64,000 nt of DNA. It comes from Blumeriella jaapii. Taxonomy: Eukaryota > Ascomycota > Leotiomycetes > Helotiales > Drepanopezizaceae. Below, piece by piece: positions 1-10,950 of the stretch. The stretch is taken from assembly GCA_009599575.1 (NCBI GenBank), contig VWND01000075.1, positions 1,426,001 through 1,490,000 of the forward strand. Reading direction: 5' to 3'. Position 1 is the first letter of the stretch. Every line of letters begins with the position of its first letter. The notes below the pieces were generated by a model. It made no database searches, had not been told where the DNA came from, and saw nothing but the letters and a program-made list of their open reading frames with translations. The translations under genes were made by a program, and so were the position numbers.

Positions 1-3000
1 AGGTATCGTGACCGCATGGTATGATGATCTTAGGGTTCGAAGCAGAGTCATAACAAACAGGACACTCGAAAACATCATCGGATTCCAACAGCCGAGCGAC
101 AACGTCTGGCCTCAGGCTTCGTGCCATTTCCATCATGGCCTCTAGAGAGGTATCCGAGCCAACTGCAGGGGCTTGCTCAAAGTCCTGGATGAGGTGTGGA
201 TGGCAACAAGCCTGTCTGAGACGGAGAAGTAGGACGAGCACATTTGCGTAATTCTTCTGCACTGTGCCAGCCCGCAAGTATTTGCTAAACTGTAGCTGTG
301 TTTGAGTTTCGAGAGCAGTGTAGAAATCTTGCTCTTCCTTCTCGAAGACGACGTGCTGAACTTCCTCCGTCTTGGGAGGCAAGGGTGATGATAGGCTTAC
401 CATCTATCTCTGTCTTCTTGGTGCGTCGAAGTAAGATTGCCTTCAGAAGTGCCTGAAGTTTTGTCATGGCATTCTTAAGGTCTGATTCCACAACAGATCT
501 CTTTGACTTCTTATCGGCTTTAGTCAACATGCCAAAGGTTGAGTTAAACTTGGCCCATTCGTTATAAGGCCCAATTTGGAGGAAGTGAATCAAAGAATAC
601 AACTCTTGGACACTGTTCATCATCGGTGTACCAGTGAGACAGAATCTATACAGAGATGCAATTGTACAGCATCCTCGAGCAGCGTGGGTGTTCTTGTTTT
701 TAATACACTGGGCCTCATCGAGGATAACCCGGTAGAACCGACTCTTTGGCCCGAGGAATGGGAATGTCTTCTTCATAGCATTGTGATCTGCCATTCCGCC
801 ATTCAACTTGACGTCGTCACGGAACTTTTGAAGTCGCTTGAACTCGTGACCAAGTTTCCCGTAAGTAGTGAGAACGACATCAAATGATCGGAGTTCATCC
901 CAGTCGAGAGATTTGCCAGCGCCATGAGCCATGTGTACGCTCAGTTTGTAGCGTGATAGGATTTTGCTTCGGATTTCCCGGTCCCATTGACGAACGAGGG
1001 CAACAGGTCCGACTATAAGATTGGTCTTGCGCATCGGTTCTGAGGAAGGGCGTGACACAATGAGTGCTAAGGTAGATATTGTCTTTCCCAGTCCCATGTC
1101 TAGGAATAAAGTTAACCACAAATACAAGTCGTGCGTGTTGAATGAGAATGGTAAGGCGAAGAGAGAGACAAACCGTCTGCGAGAATGCCGCCTTTGTTAT
1201 TACCCGTCTCCATGTTCTTTAGCCAGCCCAACGCGATCTTCTGATGCTCATAGAGAGGATAAACAAGTGCATCAGGGGTTCCTTCTCTGTCCTCAGGTGG
1301 TATATCAACATCGGGGCGGATATTTTCCAGCAAATCCTGAATCTCTTGGGCGTTCTTCCGTGGATCGTTTACAATGTAGCCCACCTGTTCCTGCATATCT
1401 TCGCCAAGTCCCAGGTAGTCTGAGAATGCACTAATCATGTTACCGCCTCGAGCAATCATGTCTCCCAGGGGATTGAACATATGCGATGGACCAGCAGATG
1501 TCATGGAGGAGCCAGGATATGCCGGTATATCCCTCATTGTATAGTACGCAGGTGCATCACGGTTTGGCTGCATTTTGCTGCTTGCGTGAGGGTAAGCATG
1601 AGTGCCCATCATGGGACCATTCGTCCATGGATAACTCGGCTGACCACCATACATAGCTCTTTGTAAAGCATCGTCAGATGACATAGTTGCCATATCTGCA
1701 GCCCGATTGCCGGAACCCAGGGGCGCGGATTTGGCTTGGGGTAACGTATAAGGATGTGCCATTGTTCCAGATGGATGTGAGCTGCGATGATTAGCACGGA
1801 AAGCGGATGCTGGTATGATCTCGATTTCAGAGTCGCTGGCAGTAGAAGAATCGTCTCGATATGAACCCGGCATGGGAAGCGACGAATCTTTGCTCTTCAA
1901 GGCAGACCGAGAAAGAGAAGAGACACGTGGACGAAAAGCGTTCGAGCTCGCGGGTGTTTCCAGCTCGAAGCCACTAGAGGCGTTAGAAGATGCATAAGCA
2001 CTGGATCCAGGCATGGGAGTTGTTGGTGTCCCTCTCTTCATCGCAAACGTCGTTGAGTGAGGTGCTGAATTCGAGGCGCCACCGTGCACGGGATCTCGCT
2101 GAGATATGCTAGATAAGTGCGGACTGCTCCGGGAAATTTGATGCGATCCAGAGAGCCGATCGAAAGCCGAAGGACCAGAGGGAGCAGGAAGATGCATTGA
2201 AGACGAACTTGATGCCACGGTTGTGGACATGCTGCCAAGGCTTTCTTGAAGAGCACGAGCGAAATCGGCATCTGCTTTCTCGCGTCTGATTCTCGCGGCC
2301 TCTTGATTTTGCTTATCTTGCCAAGCATCAAACCCATCTTCACTATATCCATGTGTTAGCCGCCTTTCCAAGTAAAACATTCCGCGCCGTGCAACACAAA
2401 CGGTACCAGGGGTATGTGAAGTGAACATGCGGCAGACCAAATGAGGCCAGATCAGCCGTCACCAAGCACGGGGTATCCATACCCCGAAGTAACTGTAGAC
2501 GGCGTCGGAGGGCTAGTGCCGAAAGGGCTTTGTGATGTACGCCTGGACTTATAATCTTCGACGGGAGCCAATTGACCGTCAAGGTGGTTGCTATGGGAGC
2601 GCTTTCGAGAAGGCAGCTTTAGGCGCGAAGGACTGAGGAGGCTGCCACCGGGGTGGCCAAAGCCCAAGCTGGCAACACCTGGCAATTGGGAAACCAAAGG
2701 TTGCCATTGATCTTGAGCTGCCTTGAATTTAGCAAAACTAGGAATCACCGATGCATTCAGTAGTAACCCTAAGGTAAGCATATACTCACTTAGATCGCCA
2801 TTCATAGTTCCCGCGGGCTCGTCGTCACCAGCACCGCTGGGGCTACTGAGGGTGTTATTTCTCCTGGCCGAGCTTTGCGGTGCTGCTTGGGGACTTTGGA
2901 AAGAAGACTGGGAGGATCCAAAGGTCGACGCTGCGGTGGTAACACGGCGCTTCAGGTCTCGCACCTTGCGTTCTAGAGAGCGGATCTCATCCCGGATATC

Positions 3001-3129
3001 TCGCTCAGCGTCCTCCCGATCTTGTACATTATCGTCAATTGACGACAGCAGAACGTGCTGGAAGGCTATTTCATCTCTAAGCTCCTCGATTTGGCGTGTG
3101 AGGTCCTCGGAAGGTTGGGACTGTGACAT
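1..3129 (-). CDS. SNF2-family DNA-dependent ATPase with RING finger, ULS1/RIS1-like (3' end missing)
   Basis: The gene runs off the left edge, so the rest of the RING finger and the second helicase lobe are absent. Exons read 3129-2483, 2342-1174 and 1099-edge. Intron 1100-1173 splits the Walker A motif, which splices to ILADDMGLGKT. Intron 2343-2482 has a CTAAC branch site. A 72-nt in-frame intron at 2718-2789 is also possible. The start ATG opens MSQSQPSEDL. In order: a charged coiled coil (about residues 5-60), a long Ser/Pro-rich linker, the Q-motif region (YEHQKIALGWL), Walker A, the DEAQ box (ILDEAQCIKN), motif III (LTGTPMMNS), RRTK, and the start of a RING finger (CPVC..CGH). The RING inserted between helicase lobes and the GNNKGGILADD style suit Uls1/Ris1-type translocases acting on SUMOylated chromatin; Rad5/Rad16 relatives are the alternative. 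One extra C at 383-385 breaks the frame before LPPKTEEV. Confidence 0.85.
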
Positions 3130-3471
3130 CTTGGCCAGCAAGTCTTGTGCGCAGACGCCCGGCCGACTGCGGAGAAGGCCGTTGCGCGTTGCAGCAAGGC
3201 TCTGTCTGGCTTTGGCGTTGACGCCGAGTGATGAAGATAGTCTCCAGTATAGGAAGTCCAACACAGCGTGCAAACAAATCCCTGGCGGGGTGGTTGTACA
3301 ACGGAGAGATCAAGAGAGCCGGGGAAGGAGTGTGGACTGGGTTGGTTGAAGCCGGCGGCGGTCGGTATCGAAAGGCCGCCACGACAAATGTCAGGCAGTT
3401 AGGAAAGGAGGAAAGGAGGAAAGGCGAAGGGCGAAGGGTGGAGGAACCAATGTCGAGGACTTCAGTATTCC

Positions 3472-3526
3472 GAAGAGGCGGAGGTGGAGGTGGAGGTGGA
3501 GGTAGAGGTGAAGTTGAGGTCGGGTT
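3472..3526. repeat. GGAGGT-type G-rich microsatellite
   Basis: The sequence is an imperfect hexamer array of GGAGGT/GGAGGC with runs of G pairs. It could form G-quadruplex-like structures on the + strand. It sits about 350 bp upstream of the SNF2 start and is probably 5' flank or leader of that gene. Confidence 0.7.
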
Positions 3527-4160
3527 TTAGAAGTAAAGTATCTTTCTAGCTCGGGACCGAAGGTAAAAGTCGCGTTGGGCCGCGGCGATTAGAATCCTTA
3601 TCGCGCATGGAAGCACGCCAGTCCCGCAATAAGCATGACTTGGCCTGCGATCACATGACTTGGGCTCTTTGGCTGGGCCCACTTATCTTAGCGGCACTTG
3701 CAGTACTAGTTCAGTGTACATCTACAGTACTATACCTCTTCGGCTCGAGTAGATCTAGAACAAACAACAGCTACCGAGAAACACCAGACTTCATGACAGC
3801 GTGACGAGCAAGCCAACGACAGGTTAAATGATGCAAATGCGGCTACACAATGCCACCGATTCCGACGTTGGGCATCTGCTTGACATATGTGCATGGTGAC
3901 TCCAAGCTTACGGTAGATAGCTCGTAGCCTGTAGCTTCGAATGCCACGGATCCAAGTCGGTTCTCTTGTGGACTCAAGGAACAAGACACTGGATTTACCC
4001 ATCGTGTTGAAAGATGTCGCCACTTCTCTGTTCTCCGGTGGATACATGTCGTCACAAATGGAGCCGACACCCGTTAGCCGGCGGCCTTCCGTCACCCATC
4101 TTCAACGGAAATGGAATGCTGTCATCAATTTCAGAGAACAACGCTAAGTCCAGTCTGCCA

Positions 4161-4168
4161 ATATAAAG
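4161..4168 (+). promoter_or_regulatory. TATA-like box upstream of the 2EXR gene
   Basis: ATATAAAG lies about 112 bp upstream of the ATG at 4280, a usual fungal TATA-to-ATG spacing. The support is position and match only. Confidence 0.4.
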
Positions 4169-4279
4169 AACTTCTGCAAGGGGGTTGTTGCAGAATCACA
4201 AACGTCTTCTCTCAACTCCCATCTACTTATCCAGCCGCAACCGTCCTCAGAGGGCAGCACTCAGAGGGCAGCCTCAACG

Positions 4280-5206
4280 ATGGCCAAACACTCAATGACC
4301 ACCTCCTCCTCTAAATCACTCAAGCGGCCTGCCCAGATATCTGACAACGGCCTCACGGAGTTCACTCGCTTTTCTGAGCTCCCAACAGAATTGAGGCTCA
4401 AGATCTGGCGGTGCATGTTCCCACGGGGTCGACTGATGGACCTTTCTGCGGTGTTGACAGTACCCAAGGATTACCGTTTCCCGACCCCGCCGATGACACT
4501 GTCGGTAAACCATGAAAGCCGGACGGAAACCTTGAGACGGTACTGGGTGCTCCGGCAAGAACATATTGATGTCCGCAAGAGCCACCCCACATTCCATCAG
4601 CTCCACTTCAACCCGCAAATCGACAGCCTGTGCATCCCCGATGCCGACTTTTGGTACCCTGCGGAATCGTATCTTCTGGAGTCGCTGCAGGTGCGGGCAC
4701 CTGGCTTGGTAGAAGCCGTGAGAACCATCGGCTTGCTAAATCTCCTATGGAATCCTGCTGAACTTCATCACGTCCGATCCCACGCGAGGCGAGCGCCCTC
4801 GGATCCTCTCTTCTCCACGAGCCACGGGCGTGCAAATCTGTTCGAACTGCTTTCGCACTTTCCGGGCCTGCGAGATCTGGATGTCTATCCACGCGGTCTC
4901 TACCACCGAAACGTGGAGCAGCTACCGAGGATTGCAAACCTGAACCACGGAACCGGGTCTGCTGACGATCGGATTCATGGGGATCGACCTGGCGGAGGCA
5001 AGCAGCAGTTCGAGGAAGAGTTCGCCCAGGGCCTAGAAGTCTACGGATCCAAACTTCCGGACCGAAAAGTTCCGTTTCCCACGGTCACGATGAGGAATTG
5101 GGAGGGGCCGCGGCTTGCCAAGCCGAAACCATGGAAGGCATTCAAAATGCGGCTTCATGATGTTCAGACTCGCGTCATTTTTTTCATTCTGGCCAAGCTC
5201 ATATGA
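4280..5206 (+). CDS. 2EXR domain protein (fungal, function unknown)
   Basis: This is a single-exon frame of 308 residues starting at a good ATG (context AACGATGGC). Residues about 30-130 carry the hallmarks of the 2EXR family (PF20150): F-SELPTELRLKIW near the start, the MTLSVNHESRTETLRRY helix, and a later segment with Q-LHFNPQIDSLCI. Such proteins look like F-box-related domains followed by a variable tail, and are expanded in Pezizomycotina without a known biochemical role. A middle segment (ANLFELLSHFPGLRDLDV) is leucine-rich and resembles the end of the family domain. There is no signal peptide or membrane segment. The C-terminal 80 residues are basic and not recognised. Assignment to the family is confident; any job, for example substrate receptor for ubiquitin ligase, is inference. 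Confidence 0.85.
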   Translation: MAKHSMTTSSSKSLKRPAQISDNGLTEFTRFSELPTELRLKIWRCMFPRGRLMDLSAVLTVPKDYRFPTPPMTLSVNHESRTETLRRYWVLRQEHIDVRKSHPTFHQLHFNPQIDSLCIPDADFWYPAESYLLESLQVRAPGLVEAVRTIGLLNLLWNPAELHHVRSHARRAPSDPLFSTSHGRANLFELLSHFPGLRDLDVYPRGLYHRNVEQLPRIANLNHGTGSADDRIHGDRPGGGKQQFEEEFAQGLEVYGSKLPDRKVPFPTVTMRNWEGPRLAKPKPWKAFKMRLHDVQTRVIFFILAKLI

Positions 5207-5927
5207 AAGAGGCACAGAAAATGGTCGAGCAGCGCGGCCGGACGAGAGTGTGCGGGGAAACTTGAAAGGGTGCGGTAACATACAACGACGCTGGCAATTG
5301 TAAATGAGAACAAGTTGGAAGTGTTACGAGTTTTGGGTCATTCTAGCTATGACCTCGCACAATCGCCGCCATGAACCTCCCAGATGTGCAGGCCAGAGCT
5401 CACTATCTGTCAAAACCAGTTGCTTTCTTAGTTCTTGGGTGCTTTTGTTCGAGGGAACATAGAGCCATGCAGAGCTAACCCGTGGGAAATGGTTAGCGGC
5501 AGAGGTTAGCAACAGACTTAGGGTTTACGAGAGTATAGTGCCTCGAGTGGCAAGGGAAGGGCTGTGGCGTGGTTATATATACTCGCGGTCGGTTTTTGTG
5601 GTTTCTTCTTTTACATGCGTCGCTGTCGCAGGAAAGAGCGCAGGTTACCTTGACTAGTATCTGGAACATGTGTCGTATGACGAGAGCATACTATGTTCTC
5701 TCTAGCTACCTTGCAACGAGATAGACCAATCTACTCCACGTAAATTAGAGTAAATGGCATGTATGGGAAAATTCAGATTCATAGCAATGCCATTGGTAAG
5801 CAATTATTAGTACATGAAGGTTTTCGCGGCCCAGTCCAATGTGTGTCATCAAAGACCAAAAGCAAGTACTCCCCAAGGTCCATCCGGTTCCTTATCTGTC
5901 ATACGATTATGTTATCGCCAGTGTCGA
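5207..5927. other. Intergenic region, convergent 3' flanks
   Basis: This lies between the 3' ends of the 2EXR gene (+) and the HAM1-like gene (-). A TATATATA stretch near 5573-5580 is followed by a pyrimidine-rich run, but no gene follows on the + strand. I see nothing else supportable. Confidence 0.6.
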
Positions 5928-8210
5928 CTAGAACAGCGACCTCGCCTGCACGTCAAAGATCTCGTTCCTCCATCCTCGAGATGCATGGTCATCCACCACC
6001 TCACCCGCGTTCACAGCCTCCTCATCCCACAGCTTGACCACGCTACCTGGTGCATATACACCCGAGAAGACATTTCCTCGGTGGTCAGCAGCTCCACGAA
6101 CACCGACGTTGGTATACAGATCTGGATCCTCCTCGGGTGTCAACCGGGTAATGATGGCCTTGACGAACGTCCGCAAATCCTGTGGATCCGAGATGCGCGT
6201 AGCGCGCAGACGCTCACGAGCGAACAGCAATTCACGGTTGGCGGCGTGGAAGAAATCGGCAATGGCGTTAGAAAGTTGACGTTCGATGACTTTGCGGAGG
6301 ATAGCGCGCAGGAAGGGTTTGAAGAACCAGGCGAGGCAGGCGAACTTGCTCTTTCGCAACGTGTAGCTGAGATGGTGGATCTTGACCCGCACATTCTTCA
6401 GCGTGAGGATCTTCTCCAAGCGTTCCTTCCCAATCTCAACATCGAGCTCGATGTCGATTCCTCGGTCGTCAAGCTCGAACGAAGCGATTCCTTGGTCGGC
6501 GAAACGGAGCAGTCCTTTGTGTGCGCGAAGCCAGAAGCCAATCTCGTCGGCGCGGATGGAGAGACCTTGGGCCTTGATTGTGACGAGCGACTTTACGGCG
6601 CTGACGGTTCGGAAGCGAGCCTTGCGGATGGAGAGATCATTGTAGGTTTCTATCTTGAGGCGGAAGGGGAGGAAGGAAGTGTTGTTGACAGTACGGCCGG
6701 GCTCGATGATGAGGTTTTCGAGAAGGAGATCAATCTCCGGAGCTGAAATCTCGAGGCGGGGGATGGGGATGTATTGGATAGCGGAGATCAGAAGGGGGAC
6801 GAAGATTGTGTGGGCATCGGTAAAGAGATCGTGGTTAGCGACTTGATGAGCGGGTGAGAGGATGTTCCAGATCCGGAAGGTTGTTTGGAGGAGCTTGGAC
6901 ACATCTTGATCGTGGACAACCGAGTCGAACGTCTTTCGGACCTGGTAGGTGACGGCATCGACATCCTTGCGAAGAGGGGAGTCATTTCCGACTTCCTTGG
7001 ACTTCTCCTTCAGCTCTTCGACCTTGTTGCCCGCCGACTCGAAGAAGTCAGGATCAGTCAGCATCTTTTGGATCGAGGCGGCAAGCTCTTCCATAAGGCT
7101 TTCGAAGTCAGGGTCCTTCTGAGAGTGCTCCATGAGCTTTTACTCGCCCCTCCAGCTCCTTCCAGGCTTCCTTGTCCCCAAAAGAGCTGACTAGAGACCA
7201 GCCATTCTTGACGGCCCGGTCAAGCTCCTCGTTCGTCTCGACATCGTCGGATACCGTATTGAGAGTCTTGTCTACCGCTCTCGAATAGACCTTGGCGTAT
7301 CTCTTGATCAACAGGCCGATGGTGGATACCGAATCTGAGTAGTCGTTTCTCTTGCGAAGTTTGGTCACAGCGGCCTTGAGGCGGTAGATGAGGGTTTCTT
7401 TTTGGTCGCCTGTCATATTCTCCTTGAGACTGGCCCCTGCCTCTTGACCCGTCTTTTGGATGCCATTGGCCACGACATCCGTAATCTCGGCTACCTCGGC
7501 CCCAAGGTCTTCTCCCGTCGGAGCCGGACCATTCTCGCTGCCTGGATGCTTGACCGTCTCGGATGCCTCCGCGGACGGCTCGATCTGCTTGGCGGCCTGT
7601 TCTGCCACCTCCGAGACGGCGTTGGCCGTGTCGGCGAACACTTGTCTTCCGATTGTGTTGAGATCCGAGAGGAAGATTCTGAAGTCGGAATTGGTCAGCA
7701 GCAGACTTCCGACCGTCTTGAAGCTCTCGTACGCTTGGAAAGGTTAGCATGGATCCCGCCAGAGAAAATCTGGGTGTACATACCCGCCGACGCATCAGCC
7801 TTTGCTCTCGTTGAGGTCGCGGTCCGGACCAGATCGTCCACATCCACATGGATTCTGGAGTGGAGCAGGAACCAGATGAAATCCTGGATCTGATCCCGGT
7901 CGTTCTTGTTTGCCAGCAGGTCGATGAATTCCTTGAGCCATTGCTTGGTGTACTTGGTCAATCTCCGTCCATCGTCGCTCAGGCCGGTCAATTCGGGGTT
8001 GAGCACATCGGAGGCCAAGAGGGTTCTCAGATTGACGATGGCCTGCTCGGTGGATGGCATGAAGCCCTTGGAGAGGGCTCTCAACATCTGGTAGGAGTGC
8101 ATCTTCTGGTGGGCGGCGCGTTGCAGGGAGGTATCGTCGTCATATTGGGGGAGCAATGGCTGGGTGTCGCCATTGCTAGATCGCTTCCTGGAGCCGAAGC
8201 ACGAAGACAT
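5928..8210 (-). CDS. HAM1-like protein (HAM1_N + HAM1_C, BPI-like lipid-binding fold)
   Basis: Exons are 8210-7784 and 7733-5928, with a 50-nt intron 7734-7783 (GTATGT donor, GCTAACC branch site). The product would be about 743 residues. The N-terminal half has the HAM1_N pattern: a short basic/Ser start (MSSCFGSRKRS), helices with LRTLLASDVLNPELTGLSDD, and TKQWLKEFIDLL. The C-terminal half (FRIWNILSPAHQV, YIPIPRLEISAPEIDLLLEN, then beta-rich repeats) matches HAM1_C, once called DUF4449, which resembles the bactericidal permeability-increasing protein fold. A role in lipid binding or transport is inferred from the fold only. One extra A in the run at 7138-7141 shifts the frame between ELEGRV and MEHSQKDPDF. 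A 58-nt intron starting GTAAAA could also bridge it but would delete conserved-looking helix. The exon sum modulo 3 fits a single extra base. Confidence 0.8.
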
Positions 8211-8858
8211 GATTGATTATGAGGGTGGTGGTGATGGTGGTGGTGGTGGAGGAGGAGGAGGGATGAGAAGGGAGGAGGAGGAGGAGAGAGAAGAAAAGAA
8301 GAAGTTGAAGAAGTAGTGTACTGTACGACGGGTCACGAGATGCGAGGGGAGCCAACTTCTTGGTTTTGACGGTGTTACCTAATCTGGGAGGAGGGACTTT
8401 CTGCTCCGGAAGCACTGGAGCTGGGGTGGGGACAGGAGTGGATGGTGGATTGGACTGTAGAAGCTTGGTAAAGCTTAAGCTTGAGCTTGGGCCAGCGTTA
8501 TGTATGTCGATCCTTACATAAGAACTTACATAAGACGTGGATAGCCGAGACCCCAAGAACCACGACGTCATTGAGGGTCCAGCCACCGCCATCACCGCCA
8601 CCACTACCACAGCACCAGCCACTGTCACAGCACCAGCCACACACAGCACCAGCCACCCCCTCTCCATCCAGTGCCCCGCCAGCAAGCTCCCACTCACTCA
8701 GCCTTGCCTTCCTGCCTTGTTGCCTCCTCGCCTCCTCGCCTCCGTGCCTACCACACAGCACAGCACAGCACAACCCAACCATCACATCCTATCCCATCAT
8801 ATCACATCCCAGCCCAACACAACACAACACAACAACATCCATTTCAGCACACATCTAG
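8211..8858. promoter_or_regulatory. Shared divergent promoter of HAM1-like and VMS1 genes
   Basis: The 648 bp separates two divergent starts. It holds GGT/GGA purine tracts at 8221-8300 (leader side of the HAM1-like gene), a GTACTGTAC cluster near 8316, and an imperfect ACAGCACAGCACAACACAAC array near 8755-8832 (VMS1 side). No gene is seen. Confidence 0.55.
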
Positions 8859-10950
8859 ATGGATCAACGAAAGGACGAAATCACGCGCCGCCCGCTGTAT
8901 GGTAAAATCTCCTCTCATCGCTGCTGCAAGCCCAAGTCTGACAACATATCATCAGTGTACCATGTGCCTCAAGATATCCTCACCACCTTGACGCCCAGGG
9001 ATGACCCCGAGGATGGTCCACGGGATGAGACCGTTGCCCCAGCGAAAGCACCCTTATCAGAAGCGAGAACAGATTCCTCCGCGACGTCCAAGTCTTGTTC
9101 GCTTTGCGGCCTGACATTCCACACGGTCGAGGACCAGAGGAGCCACACGAGGTCGGATCTTCACGCCTACAACCTGAAGCAGAAGATGAGAGGCGCTCCG
9201 CCGGTGACAGAAGGCGATTTTGAGATGTTAGTGAGAGGTACGAACGCGCTCGGAACCTCCGAGTCATGGCTAACTGCCGCCAGATCTGGACGAGAGTCTG
9301 TCTGGCTCGGACTCCTCAGACACGGAAGACGAGGAGGAGGCGCGAAAGGATACCACCTTGACCGCACTGCTGAAGAAGCAGGCTGTTATGCCATCCAATA
9401 GTAATAATGAGGGCGACGCCGGCTCGCCGCCTACAAAACATAAACGAGTTTCGGGAAAAGCGCCAATCGTTTGGTTCGCGTCGTCTACCCTACCTACTAA
9501 TACCTATCTCGGCATTTATCGGGCCATCTTTACGAACGAAGAACAAGGCAACGAAACCTCCATGTCGGAAATTGTGAGGAAAAAGCAGCTGGCGCCCAGG
9601 CCAGCCCTGAAGATACCTGTGAATCCAAGCAGTGGGGTGCCTCAACTGGAAGCATACGATGAACCACATATCTTCCTGTGTATGATCGGAGGAGGCCATT
9701 TCGCGGCGATGGTAGTCTCCCTGACGCCAAAACAGACAAGGCTGGCCTCAACCGGTCCAATATCGAAAGAGGCAACGGTGCTAGCCCACAAGACGTTCCA
9801 CCGGTACACCACACGTCGGAAGCAGGGTGGTGCGCAATCGTCCAACGACAATGCCAAAGGCGCTGCTCACTCGGCAGGCGCTGACCTGAGACGTTACAAT
9901 GAGCAAGCATTGGTGGAGGAGGTTCGGGCGTTGCTTCAGAATTGGAAAGAACTGATCGACACCTCCGAGTTGATTTTCGTAAGGGCAACGGGAAGCACAA
10001 ACAGAAGGACACTATTCGGTCCCTATGATGGCCAAGTTCTACGGCAGAACGACCCAAGGATACGCGGATTTCCATTTAGCACACGTCGTGCCACGCAGAA
10101 AGAACTGATGAGGTCTTTCGTCGAACTCACCCGAGTCAAAGTCTTGGAGGTCGACGAGGCAGCTATAGCTGCTGCAAAACTTGCCGCAGAAGAAGCTGCA
10201 AAGCAGGAAAGCACCAAAGTAGCCCAAAAAGCAACACCCTCGGGCCCCAAACTGTCCGAAGAAGAAGAAACAGCACTTCTCCACACGTCGCAACTCCAAG
10301 CCTTGATACGGCGCTCCAAAGTCCCGGCCCTCGTCTCATACTTCAAAAGCAACGACATTTCCCCCGACTTTGTATTTCAGCCTCCTGATATTCCACAAAA
10401 CTTCCATGCGCCTACACCGCTGCATCTCGCTGCCAGCCAGAACTCAGCTCCACTGGTTACAGGTTTACTTGTGAAAGCAGGAGCAAACCCTGGTGTAAAA
10501 AACGGTGATGGGAAGACACCATTCCAACTAGCCGGCGAACGTGCAACTAAAAACGCCTTCCGCGTCGCTCGCCTCGAACTGGGCGAGCAAAAATGGGACT
10601 GGATGACAGCACGCGTCCTGACACCAATATCACGCGCCGCCGCTGATCAACTTGAGCTTCGTGCGAAACAAGAAGAAGCTAAGAAGGAAGAAGAGAGACG
10701 GAAAGCTGAAGAGGCAAGACTGATGACGGATGGTCCGAAGGTTGCGGATAGTGGGCCGCTGGGCAAGGCCGCTGAGAGGAGAAGGATGCAAGCGCTGGGC
10801 CATGCAGCGAAGACGGCCCAGGATAAGCGAGAGGAGGAGACCAGGGGCATGACGCCTGAGATGCGGATGAGGCTCGACAGGGAGAAGAGAGCCCGGGCGG
10901 CAGAGGAAAGGATCAAGAAGATGGCTGGTGGCGGTGGCGGTGGTTATTAA
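8859..10950 (+). CDS. VMS1: Vms1/ANKZF1-type peptidyl-tRNA endonuclease, ribosome quality control
   Basis: Exons are 8859-9237 and 9284-10950 with a 46-nt intron (GTACGA donor, GCTAAC branch site, CAG acceptor), giving 681 residues (yeast Vms1 632). Vms1 cuts peptidyl-tRNA on stalled 60S ribosomes and shields mitochondria from CAT-tailed products; it also binds Cdc48. In order: a C2H2 finger (CSLCGLTF..H..H, about residues 83-107), the VLRF1 domain with the eRF1-like loop TTRRKQGGAQSSND carrying the presumed catalytic glutamine, ankyrin repeats (PTPLHLAASQNSAPLVTGLL), and an alanine/arginine-rich C-terminal helix ending in a glycine run that matches the Cdc48-binding VIM region. The frame is intact. 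It is divergent from the HAM1-like gene. I regard the identity as secure; the exact catalytic residue is by analogy. Confidence 0.93.

Larger units (their letters stand above)
3130..4279. other. Intergenic region, divergent promoters
   Basis: This stretch lies between the SNF2 gene (leftward) and the 2EXR gene (rightward). No convincing gene is seen; the short open frames lack family features. It contains a G-rich purine tract (listed separately), a CACATGAC site near 3654, a GTAC-type cluster near 3703-3735 and a TATA-like box near 4161. Confidence 0.6.

Noticed and set aside
5814..6746. A 310-residue + strand open frame
   Set aside because: Antisense shadow of the HAM1-like gene, which has clear family features on the other strand.
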